The translations under genes and the position numbers were made by a program. From positions 124,001-188,000 of the forward strand of contig FMXS01000005.1 of the NCBI GenBank assembly GCA_900104495.1: a stretch of DNA of 64,000 nt, read 5' to 3'. Positions 17,399 through 23,566 of the stretch are shown here, piece by piece. Each line of letters begins with the position of its first letter. Positions within the stretch are counted from its first letter, which is position 1. This stretch comes from Ruminococcaceae bacterium FB2012. GTDB lineage: Bacteria; Bacillota; Clostridia; Oscillospirales; Ruminococcaceae. The notes beneath the pieces were generated by a model that was given only the letters and a program-made list of their open reading frames with translations, searched no databases and was not told the DNA's origin.

Positions 17399-18094
17399 TT
17401 AAACGCCGTACTTTGCGGTGTTTACCTTGATGCCCACGCCCATGGTGGAAGCAACAACTACGCTCTTGAGATACTGGCCCTTTGCAGCGGCGGGCTTAGC
17501 CTTAACGATAGCATCCAGCAGAGTGTTGAAGTTCTCCTCCAGCTTAGCTGCACCGAAGGAAGCCTTGCCGATGGGGCAGTGGATGATATTGGTCTTGTCC
17601 AGACGGTACTCGATCTTACCGGCCTTAGCGTCGGTAACAGCCTTTGCAACGTCGGGTGTAACGGTGCCGGCCTTGGGGTTCGGCATCAGGCCGCGGGGTC
17701 CGAGGACCTTACCGAGACGGCCCACAACGCCCATCATATCAGGTGAAGCAACGACAACGTCGAATTCCATCCAGTTTTCCTTCATGATCTTGTCAACGAG
17801 GTCCATGCCGCCGACATACTCGGCGCCTGCTGCCTTTGCGGCCTCAGCCTTATCCTCCTTGCAGAATACCAGCACTCTTACGCTCTTACCTGTTCCGTTG
17901 GGAAGAACAACAGCGCCTCTGACCTGCTGATCGGCGTGACGGGAGTCAACGCCGAGGCGGATGTGAGCCTCGATTGTTTCGTCAAATTTAGCCTTAGCAC
18001 CCTTGGCTGCCAAATCAAGAGCCTCAGGAGCGTCATACAGCTTAGATCTGTCAACGAGCTTTGCAGCGTCAACATATTTCTTGCCATGTTTCAT
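17399..18094 (-). CDS. rplA: Ribosomal protein L1
   Basis: 231 residues, the usual L1 length. Family blocks are present: KHGKKYVDAAKLVD at the N-terminus, GTGKSVRVLVFC, GPRGLMPNPKAGTV and the C-terminal VVVASTMGVGIKVN. L1 forms the mobile stalk at the E-site of the 50S subunit and in many bacteria represses its own L11-L1 message. The gene is last in rpmG-secE-nusG-rplK-rplA, 85 bases after rplK, and starts behind AAGGAGG. Confidence 0.98.
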   Translation of the reverse strand: MKHGKKYVDAAKLVDRSKLYDAPEALDLAAKGAKAKFDETIEAHIRLGVDSRHADQQVRGAVVLPNGTGKSVRVLVFCKEDKAEAAKAAGAEYVGGMDLVDKIMKENWMEFDVVVASPDMMGVVGRLGKVLGPRGLMPNPKAGTVTPDVAKAVTDAKAGKIEYRLDKTNIIHCPIGKASFGAAKLEENFNTLLDAIVKAKPAAAKGQYLKSVVVASTMGVGIKVNTAKYGV

Positions 18095-18179
18095 TAGTTT
18101 ATCCTCCTTAATAGTGGTGATACCGTATTCTCATAAACACGGTTAGCGGAATAATCCTCCCACCTTATAAACGGTACTG

Positions 18180-18605
18180 TCAGTCTACTACAGTAACGCC
18201 CATCGAACGGCAAGTGCCGGCGATCATGCTCATTGCAGACTCGATGCTGGCTGCGTTGAGGTCGGGCATTTTCTGCTCTGCGATCTTCTGTACCTGCTCC
18301 TTTGTGATCGTAGCCACCTTGGTCTTGTTAGGTGTGCCGGAGCCCGACTCGATCTTGCAGGCCTTCTTGATAAGAACGGCTGCGGGCGGAGTCTTGGTGA
18401 TGAATGTGAACGATCTGTCGGCATAAACGGTGATTACAACGGGGATGATAAGACCGATATCGTTCTTTGTTCTCTCGTTGAAATCCTTTGTGAATGCCAT
18501 GATGTTAACGCCGTGCTGACCGAGTGCAGGTCCTACCGGCGGTGCAGGAGTTGCCTTTCCTGCGGGGATCTGAAGCTTGATGTAGCCTACTACTTTCTGT
18601 GCCAT
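18180..18605 (-). CDS. rplK: Ribosomal protein L11
   Basis: 141 residues from the ATG at 18605. A longer frame exists, but GGAGG sits 8 bases before this ATG and MAQKVVGYIKLQIPAGKA is the standard L11 start. The N-terminal proline-rich part (PAPPVGPALGQHGVNI) and the C-terminal rRNA-binding part (GTCRSMGVTV) are both present. L11 binds the GTPase centre of 23S rRNA and is needed for RelA activation where RelA is ribosome-bound. A 136-base spacer to nusG contains a GAGCC-acg-GGCTC hairpin that could be a regulatory site. Confidence 0.98.
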   Translation of the reverse strand: MAQKVVGYIKLQIPAGKATPAPPVGPALGQHGVNIMAFTKDFNERTKNDIGLIIPVVITVYADRSFTFITKTPPAAVLIKKACKIESGSGTPNKTKVATITKEQVQKIAEQKMPDLNAASIESAMSMIAGTCRSMGVTVVD

Positions 18606-18741
18606 CTTTCGCACCTCCATAATTTGTGGTAAGGCGAGCCCGTGGCTCTCCCACTCTTTTGAAGCGATGACAGTAAGACCCGCGCATTATTTCCAGCGCA
18701 GCGTCCCCTATATCAACTTATGCTTCGTGAATGATTGACGC

Positions 18742-19278
18742 TTATTCCACAGCCTTTACGTCTGCTGCCGAGAGCGTGATATCGGTCTGTCTTCCGAGAT
18801 AGGACACCGTGATCTCAACCTGTGCGTTTTCTTCATCGATGCTCTTGATCTCGCCCGAATAACCCTCGAACATACCGGATACGACATCCACCTTATCTCC
18901 CACTGCAAAGCTGATCTTCGCATGAGCGGTCCTGGTCTCGCCTGTCTCGATACCGAGAGCGGTGACTTCCTTTTCCGTCAGCGGAACGGGCTTTGAGGCG
19001 GGACCGACAAAGCCGGTGACGCCGTTGATGTTTCTGACGATATACCAGGAATCGTTGGTGATTATCATCTTTACCAGTACATAGCTGGGAAACAGCTTTC
19101 TTTCTTTCTCTTCGGACTTATTATCCTTTTCCTCGGTGTAGAGCTCCGTAGGGATCTTCACCTCGCAGATAAGGTCCTCGAGCTTACGGTTCTTAACAAC
19201 CTTTTCGAGGTTCTGTTTTACCTTATTCTCGTGACCGGAATACGTATGCACAACGTACCACTTTGCTTCTTCAGCCAT
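18742..19278 (-). CDS. nusG: Transcription termination/antitermination factor NusG
   Basis: 178 residues. The NGN domain starts AKWYVVHTYSGHENKVKQ, and the C-terminal KOW domain includes VGDKVDVVSGMFEGYSGEI. An acidic/Lys insertion (EEKDNKSEEKERK) lies in the NGN domain, as in many Clostridia. It binds RNA polymerase and modulates pausing, Rho action and coupling to ribosomes. It lies 43 bases after secE, in the classic secE-nusG order, with GGAGG ahead of the start. Confidence 0.98.
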   Translation of the reverse strand: MAEEAKWYVVHTYSGHENKVKQNLEKVVKNRKLEDLICEVKIPTELYTEEKDNKSEEKERKLFPSYVLVKMIITNDSWYIVRNINGVTGFVGPASKPVPLTEKEVTALGIETGETRTAHAKISFAVGDKVDVVSGMFEGYSGEIKSIDEENAQVEITVSYLGRQTDITLSAADVKAVE

Positions 19279-19321
19279 AGATCAATACCTCCGTCAACGT
19301 TGTCTTAAACCGTACCTTGTC

Positions 19322-19576
19322 TTAACTGCCTATGCTCAGAAGAGCCTTGATCGCGGCAGCAAGACCCGTGTCGATAGCGAACAGGAACATTCCGGTTATC
19401 ACCATTACGGTCATTACGATGCCCGTATTGTTTACGACCTGCTTCCTGCTGGGCCATACGACCTTTTTGATCTCGCTCTTGAGATCCTTGAGATACTTTT
19501 TGATGCCGCCCTTTTTCTTTTCCTTTTCGGGCTTGGCGGCCTTTGCAGCCTTGGAGTCGACTTCTTTCTTAGCCAT
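19322..19576 (-). CDS. secE: Preprotein translocase subunit SecE
   Basis: 84 residues. A Lys/Ala-rich N-terminus leads to the conserved amphipathic segment IKKYLKDLKSEIKKVVWPSRK and one transmembrane helix (VMTVMVITGMFLFAIDTGL). This is the single-helix SecE of Gram-positives, which clamps SecY. GAGGAGGGG precedes the ATG. It lies between rpmG and nusG. Confidence 0.97.
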   Translation of the reverse strand: MAKKEVDSKAAKAAKPEKEKKKGGIKKYLKDLKSEIKKVVWPSRKQVVNNTGIVMTVMVITGMFLFAIDTGLAAAIKALLSIGS

Positions 19577-19593
19577 TCTACCCCTCCTCGGCT

Positions 19594-19743
19594 TTACTTG
19601 GTCTCTTTGTGAAGAGTGTGCTTCTTGCAGAACTTGCAGTACTTATTCATTTCAAGTCTGTCAGGGTCATTCTTCTTGTTCTTCTTGGTGTTGTAGTTCC
19701 TCTGCTTGCACTCTGTGCACGCGAGTGTGATCTTAACTCTCAT
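19594..19743 (-). CDS. rpmG: Ribosomal protein L33
   Basis: 49 residues from the ATG at 19743 (GGAGGTGCC ahead). A longer frame extends upstream into the leader but is not credible. The protein has two CxxC pairs, CTEC and CKFC, so it is the zinc-binding form of L33 rather than the zinc-free paralogue. It is the first gene of the secE-nusG operon, as is common in Firmicutes. Confidence 0.97.
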   Translation of the reverse strand: MRVKITLACTECKQRNYNTKKNKKNDPDRLEMNKYCKFCKKHTLHKETK

Positions 19744-19897
19744 TTTCGGCACCTCCTGACGAAATTTGCGCCCCGCGAGAACATACAAGGCGCAGTCTGC
19801 CTCCCTCACTGACCGCCGGTCCTTATGAACGGCGTATGAGGCCAACTTACGGCTTGCGCGCAGGCTTCGGTCTGCACAGCGGCCGAAAAAAGCGCAC

Positions 19898-19922
19898 AAA
19901 AAAATAGACCTCATAAAGAGGT
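19898..19922 (-). promoter_or_regulatory. 5'-terminal hairpin with U-tract in the rpmG leader
   Basis: Immediately at the predicted transcript start, ACCTC-TTTAT-GAGGT is followed after CTA by seven T (minus strand). It resembles a very early attenuator, or a 5' stabilising hairpin, for the ribosomal/translocase operon. The remaining ~150-base leader holds further GC-rich stems. Confidence 0.45.
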
Positions 19923-19928
19923 ACTACT

Positions 19929-19957
19929 ATTATAACACGCAAGTCCGATTTTGTCAA
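19929..19957 (-). promoter_or_regulatory. Perfect consensus promoter of the rpmG-secE-nusG-rplKA operon
   Basis: TTGACA (19957-19952) and TATAAT (19934-19929) on the minus strand with a 17-base spacer, as expected for a highly expressed ribosomal operon. Confidence 0.93.
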
Positions 19958-20030
19958 GCACTATTATGAACTTTCCGTAAATTTTCTGTCCGGGTGGTGA
20001 TACTGTTCATTTCGGCGCATATTGGGCATC

Positions 20031-20100
20031 ATCCTATGTGCAAGGTGACGGGAAACGTCCTTCCGGCATAGGATACAAAAGCGGAGAGTTTTTTCTCCGC
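20031..20100 (+). promoter_or_regulatory. Structured leader ahead of the MazF-like gene
   Basis: An 8-bp inverted repeat, ATCCTATG (20031-20038) with CATAGGAT (20067-20074), encloses a weaker stem. It is followed by a perfect 7-bp hairpin GCGGAGA-gttttt-TCTCCGC (20081-20100). No antitoxin ORF lies in this 438-base interval between the operons. I found no convincing promoter for the toxin gene. Confidence 0.45.
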
Positions 20101-20181
20101 GGGCGTTTACGTTGTCCGTTTTCGGTGCATACTATAAACGGCGGGAGACGCCGCAAACAACAAAGAAAAGGAGAGTACAAC

Positions 20182-20529
20182 ATGACAGTTCACAGAGGAG
20201 AGATATACTACGCGGATCTGAGCCCGGTGGTAGGCTCTGAGCAGGGCGGGATACGTCCGGTGCTGATCGTTCAGAACGACGTGGGCAACAGATATTCCCC
20301 GACGGTTATCGCGGCGGCGATAACCAGCAGGCTTGAAAAGACGCGGATGCCCACCCACATAAGAGTTAACGGCGGGAGCTGCGGCCTTTCAAAGGATTCG
20401 ATCGTACTGCTGGAGCAGATCCGTACATTAGACAAGCGCCGTCTGAAAGAGCGCATGGGCGAACTTGACACCGCCTCCATGACCGCAGTGAATTCTGCTC
20501 TCTCGGTTTCATTCGGATTGCAGAGCTGA
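20182..20529 (+). CDS. MazF/PemK-family endoribonuclease toxin, no adjacent antitoxin
   Basis: 115 residues from the ATG at 20182 (AAAGGAG 9 bases ahead). The family start is clear: VHRGEIYYADLSPVVGSEQGG, then RPVLIVQND and PTVIAAAITSR. The later LLEQIRTLDKRRL matches the EndoA/NdoA type of Bacillus subtilis, which cleaves mRNA at UACAU. The conserved Arg and Ser/Thr of the active site (R in GGIRPV, T in IAAAIT) are present. In Bacillus the antitoxin EndoAI lies directly upstream; here the upstream region is non-coding and the next plus-strand gene is far away. The antitoxin may be elsewhere or control may act at the RNA level. Confidence 0.9.
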   Translation: MTVHRGEIYYADLSPVVGSEQGGIRPVLIVQNDVGNRYSPTVIAAAITSRLEKTRMPTHIRVNGGSCGLSKDSIVLLEQIRTLDKRRLKERMGELDTASMTAVNSALSVSFGLQS

Positions 20530-20533
20530 AGGA

Positions 20534-20583
20534 GTGAATAGTGAATGGTGAATAGTGAATGGTGAATAGTGAATAGTGAATAA
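20534..20583. repeat. AT-rich tandem GTGAATA(G/GG) repeat
   Basis: About seven units of AGTGAAT with spacing of 7-8 bases, just after the MazF-like stop. Similar AT-rich tracts lie at 31421-31460 and 45701-45740, so this is one of a small dispersed family. Confidence 0.7.
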
Positions 20584-20644
20584 TATCGGGGCAGCCCGCA
20601 CTCTGTTAAAGTGCATCCCGAAGGGGTAAAGGACGCGTCCGTGC

Positions 20645-22012
20645 CTACTTTCCTACGCAGAACTTCGAGAATACTTCATCAACTATCGCTTCCGTGGCTC
20701 GCTCTCCCGTCAGTTCCATAAGCTCCGATACCGCCGCATCTGTCATTACCGTCACTGCATCAAGCGTTTCTCCCTGCTCCGCTGCCGTCAGAGCAGCTTT
20801 CAGTTTCTCCAGCGCAGACTCCGCACACCGCTTCTGACGCTCGTTGGCGAAGATCGTCATGTCCGCATCGTAGGTGTCCGTACCGAAAAGCTCCGATACC
20901 GCCGCGGTCAGCTCTTCAAGCCCTTCGCCGTTTTTCGCCGAGATCCCCACTACCCTCAGACCCTCAAATTCGTCATTGCTTACAGCATTTCCCAGATCGC
21001 TCTTGTTCAGCACGATTATCAGACGCTTGTCCAAGCCGCGTACATAAGAAAGCAGCTCCCTGTCCTCGCTGTCCAGCGGGGAGGAGGTGTCGAACACCGC
21101 GATTATCAGCGCGCATTCATCCAGACGCTTTTTCGCCAGCGATACTCCCAGCTTTTCAATGCGGTCCTCGGTCTCGCGGATGCCTGCCGTGTCGGAGAGT
21201 TTCAGTTCCAGCTCTCCCAGCTTCACCGTCTCTTCGATGACGTCCCGGGTGGTGCCTGCCGCTTCGGTGACAATGGAGCGCTCGTAGCCCAGCAGCATAT
21301 TCATCAGCGTGGATTTACCCACGTTGGGCTTTCCCGCGATGACCGTGTCGATGCCGCTTCGCAGGACCATTCCGCAGTCGTAGTCGCGGAGCAGAGTTTC
21401 AAGCTCTCCGCAGGCTTCCGAAAGCACCGCCCTCAGAGCGCCGTCCTCCACGGCGGGGAGGTCCTCCTCGGGGTAGTCCACCCAGGCCGCCAGTTCTCCG
21501 AGGAGCGTCACCAGCTTTTCCTTGACACCGTTGATGCGGCGGAAGAGCCGTCCTTCACGGGTAAGGCGGGCCGATCTCAAAGAAAGCTCGCCTCTCGCCG
21601 AGATCATATCCATAACGGCCTCGGCCTGGGTCAGCGACAGCTTGCCGTTCAGAAAGGCCCTCTTGGTGAACTCGCCGCGGTCTGCCTGTTCGCATCCGGC
21701 GGACAGGCAGAGCCTTAATATCCGCTTGGCGATGTAGACGCCTCCGTGGCAGGAGATCTCTGCGGTGTCCTCGCCGGTGTAGGAGTGGGGAGCTCTGAAC
21801 ACCGTGAGCATAGCGTCGTCCACGGTCTCGCCGTCGGCGGGGTCGGTCACACGCCCGTAGGCGCAGGTATAGCCTTCCATTTCCGATACCTTTTTCCCGC
21901 CGAAGGGGACGAAGATCTTTTCGGCGGCGGCGAGGGCCTGCTCTCCGCTTATTCTGACAACAGCCAGTCCGCCCTCGGCAAGGGGCGTAGAAACGGCACA
22001 TACAGTTGACAT
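20645..22012 (-). CDS. mnmE: tRNA modification GTPase MnmE
   Basis: 455 residues from the ATG at 22012 (GAAAGGAT ahead). MnmE with MnmG installs the carboxymethylaminomethyl group on wobble U34 of tRNAs. The N-terminal folate-binding domain (TVCAVSTPLAEGGLAVVRIS), the helical domain and the embedded Ras-like G domain (GKPNVGKSTLMN, TTRDVIEE, DTAGIRE, NKSD) are present, and the chain ends in the diagnostic CVGK. It lies one base after the YkgJ-like gene and shares its promoter. mnmG is not in the window. Confidence 0.97.
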   Translation of the reverse strand: MSTVCAVSTPLAEGGLAVVRISGEQALAAAEKIFVPFGGKKVSEMEGYTCAYGRVTDPADGETVDDAMLTVFRAPHSYTGEDTAEISCHGGVYIAKRILRLCLSAGCEQADRGEFTKRAFLNGKLSLTQAEAVMDMISARGELSLRSARLTREGRLFRRINGVKEKLVTLLGELAAWVDYPEEDLPAVEDGALRAVLSEACGELETLLRDYDCGMVLRSGIDTVIAGKPNVGKSTLMNMLLGYERSIVTEAAGTTRDVIEETVKLGELELKLSDTAGIRETEDRIEKLGVSLAKKRLDECALIIAVFDTSSPLDSEDRELLSYVRGLDKRLIIVLNKSDLGNAVSNDEFEGLRVVGISAKNGEGLEELTAAVSELFGTDTYDADMTIFANERQKRCAESALEKLKAALTAAEQGETLDAVTVMTDAAVSELMELTGERATEAIVDEVFSKFCVGK

Positions 22013-22013
22013 A

Positions 22014-22511
22014 TCATTTATCCTTTCGGTGGAGATTTTCTTCGCAAAGCACGGCACAGCCCGGAGTATAGGGCTTCACCAGCGCGGGACAGGCTTTGGC
22101 TTCGGCGAATATCGCATCGGCCAGTTCTTCGCATTTCTGCCGTATCAGCTCCGCGGGTTTTCGGCTGATGACGGGACAGAGGGGAGACAGAGCAATAACA
22201 AGGCTGTTCCCGCGCTTCATAACTCTCAAAGGCCAGATTCGGCACTCAAAGGGCTTGGCGTCCCCCATGACGCAGCCCTTCCTATGGTCCAGCAGGGGAC
22301 AGTAATGTATATCGCTGTCCGGCTCGGGCTTCATTTTCATTATATAGCTGCCGCCGCTGCCGAAAAATTCCTGCTCTGGGAGATGCTCTTTGAGTATCTT
22401 TTCGGCGGCGTCGGGAGTGACGGTGGGCGTATCCAGCAGGTCATAGCTTTCAAAGGAGCAGCACAGCCGGCATCCGGCGCATTCTTCTTTTGACAGCAAT
22501 CCTTCCAGCAC
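22014..22511 (-). CDS. YkgJ-family Fe/Zn-cluster Cys-rich protein
   Basis: 165 residues. The N-terminal CAGCRLCC and later C residues (HYCPLL, GCVMGD, FECRIWPL) match the YkgJ/CxxCxxCC family, thought to bind a metal or Fe-S centre. The sequence from about 75 to 100 (HRKGCVMGDAKPFECRIWPL) is the typical second Cys block. Its biochemical role is not established. It is the first gene of a two-gene operon with mnmE, behind a consensus promoter. Confidence 0.8.
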   Translation of the reverse strand: MLEGLLSKEECAGCRLCCSFESYDLLDTPTVTPDAAEKILKEHLPEQEFFGSGGSYIMKMKPEPDSDIHYCPLLDHRKGCVMGDAKPFECRIWPLRVMKRGNSLVIALSPLCPVISRKPAELIRQKCEELADAIFAEAKACPALVKPYTPGCAVLCEENLHRKDK

Positions 22512-22543
22512 GGCGGCACCTCCTTTACGGCCTTTGTAATTTT

Positions 22544-22572
22544 ATTATAGGACTTTTTCGGGGGATTGTCAA
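22544..22572 (-). promoter_or_regulatory. Consensus promoter of the YkgJ-mnmE operon
   Basis: TTGACA (22572-22567) and TATAAT (22549-22544) on the minus strand, 17-base spacer. Confidence 0.88.
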
Positions 22573-22729
22573 CAGCAAAGAGGACCGCAAAAATGCATCC
22601 GATACGGTAAAACGCATCGAAACTCAGAAAATTTTTACAAATGAATAATCCCCGTTCTTCCGGAGCATAATATGCACATAAGGTCACAAGGGTGACTTTA
22701 GGGATCAGTCCACGAAAGGAGAAGATCAA

Positions 22730-22936
22730 ATGCTTGATAAGATAGCGCTTTTACTGCTTATCGTCGGAGGCGTAAACTGGGGCTTGGTAGGGCTCTTTGA
22801 GTTCGATCTCGTTTCCTTTATCTTCGGCGGCCAGACGGCAGTGCTCAGCAGACTGGTTTACGTTCTCGTTGCCATTTCTGCGATCTGGTGCATCTCGCTG
22901 TTCTTCAAGGAGAACGAAATGGTCGAGGCTCACTGA
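22730..22936 (+). CDS. DUF378 family small membrane protein
   Basis: 68 residues with two hydrophobic helices. The family signature LLLLIVGGVNWGLVGLF is at about 7-23, followed by the FDLVSFIFGG loop and a second helix, VYVLVAISAIWCISLFF. The family (YuzA-like) is widespread in Firmicutes and of unknown function. AAAGGAGAA precedes the ATG. No confident promoter was seen; a non-coding region with large inverted repeats starts 12 bases after the stop. Confidence 0.88.
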   Translation: MLDKIALLLLIVGGVNWGLVGLFEFDLVSFIFGGQTAVLSRLVYVLVAISAIWCISLFFKENEMVEAH

Positions 22937-22948
22937 GAACAGACCTCT

Positions 22949-23164
22949 TTTCCGGCAAAATGAAAGGGAGCCGACTGTTCGGCTGCCGGCTTGCGCGGGT
23001 TTGCAGCGGGCGGTCGGACACGGCGGCTGCTGTCGGGAGCGGAACTCCCGGAAATGCGGAGCAGGAGCAAGATACGGCCTCTCTGAAACGCACTCCTCAA
23101 AGAGCTTCTGCTCTCGACAGCGGCTGCCGGCAAAAGGCCGGCTTCCGTTTCATTTTGCCGGAAA
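22949..23164. repeat. Element bounded by a perfect 17-bp inverted repeat, with inner hairpins
   Basis: TTTCCGGCAAAATGAAA (22949-22965) and its exact complement (23148-23164) close a 216-base segment. Inside are AGCCGA-ctgt-TCGGCT, CGGGAG-cgga-a-CTCCCG, AGAGC-ttct-GCTCT and GCCGGC-aaaag-GCCGGC. Just outside is ACGGGCG-cagttca-CGCCCGT. Either a structured RNA with a closing stem, or a miniature inverted-repeat element. Overlapping short ORFs on both strands look accidental. Confidence 0.65.
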
Positions 23165-23230
23165 CGGGCGCAGTTCACGCCCGTACATATACTATGACTT
23201 TCGTTAACCTTTTCGCTGTCAAAGGACACG

Positions 23231-23333
23231 TTCCGGCATTTTGCAGGCACATATAAGTTAAAATGTCCATATCCGACAGATATTATTTGTTCAATGCGCC
23301 GAAATCTTTTCGGGCGGCAAAAAAATGCCGGAA
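23231..23333. repeat. Second inverted-repeat-bounded segment with similar ends
   Basis: TTCCGGCATTT (23231-23241) pairs with AAATGCCGGAA (23323-23333). The end sequence TTCCGGCA is shared with the neighbouring 216-base element. An inner stem around GCCGAAA-tct-TTTCGGGC is present. No gene is visible. Confidence 0.5.
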
Positions 23334-23339
23334 GGCTTA

Positions 23340-23368
23340 TTGACAATTACGGGAAATAATATTATAAT
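23340..23368 (+). promoter_or_regulatory. Perfect consensus promoter with no gene behind it
   Basis: TTGACA (23340-23345), 17 bases, TATAAT (23363-23368). The next plus-strand protein gene is 1.8 kb away, beyond a converging gene, so the transcript is probably the short RNA listed at 23375-23496. Confidence 0.88.
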
Positions 23369-23374
23369 ATTATT

Positions 23375-23496
23375 GATGTCAGAGAGAACAGTTTTTGTTT
23401 GATCTGCATCCGTTTTGTTGTCTCCTTTCTTTTGTTCTACACATAGTTTTTTTCATTTTGCTTTCGCAGGGCGCCGTTTGTCCTGCTCTTTTTTTT
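23375..23496 (+). ncRNA. Candidate small RNA, about 120 nt, pyrimidine-rich
   Basis: Bounded by a perfect promoter and a terminator: GCAGGGC-gccgttt-GTCCTGC (23466-23486, one G-U pair) followed by TC and T8. The body is unusually rich in T and C and carries TCTCCTTTC (23421-23429), complementary to a typical Shine-Dalgarno AAAGGAGA. No ORF of note lies within. This layout is what a trans-acting regulatory RNA with an exposed anti-Shine-Dalgarno patch looks like. I do not recognise a named RNA family. Confidence 0.6.
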
Positions 23497-23506
23497 GCCC
23501 GAAATA

Positions 23507-23546
23507 ATATCCCGCCCGCGCTCGCCTGCACGGACGGGATATTTTT
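23507..23546. terminator. Second hairpin between the small RNA and the converging gene
   Basis: ATATCCCG (23507-23514) pairs with CGGGATAT (23535-23542), then TTTT on the plus strand. It may back up the small RNA terminator or end the minus-strand gene whose stop is at 23567. Confidence 0.6.
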
Positions 23547-23566
23547 GTTATATCAGAAGGGAAATA

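Noticed and set aside
17399..20181. tRNA or rRNA genes beside the ribosomal protein operon
   Set aside because: I looked for T-arm (GGTTCGA) and acceptor pairing in the gaps and saw none.
22797..23346. Short ORFs over the inverted-repeat region after the DUF378 gene
   Set aside because: They cross the hairpins, overlap each other on both strands and lack ribosome sites; a structured non-coding element explains the interval better.
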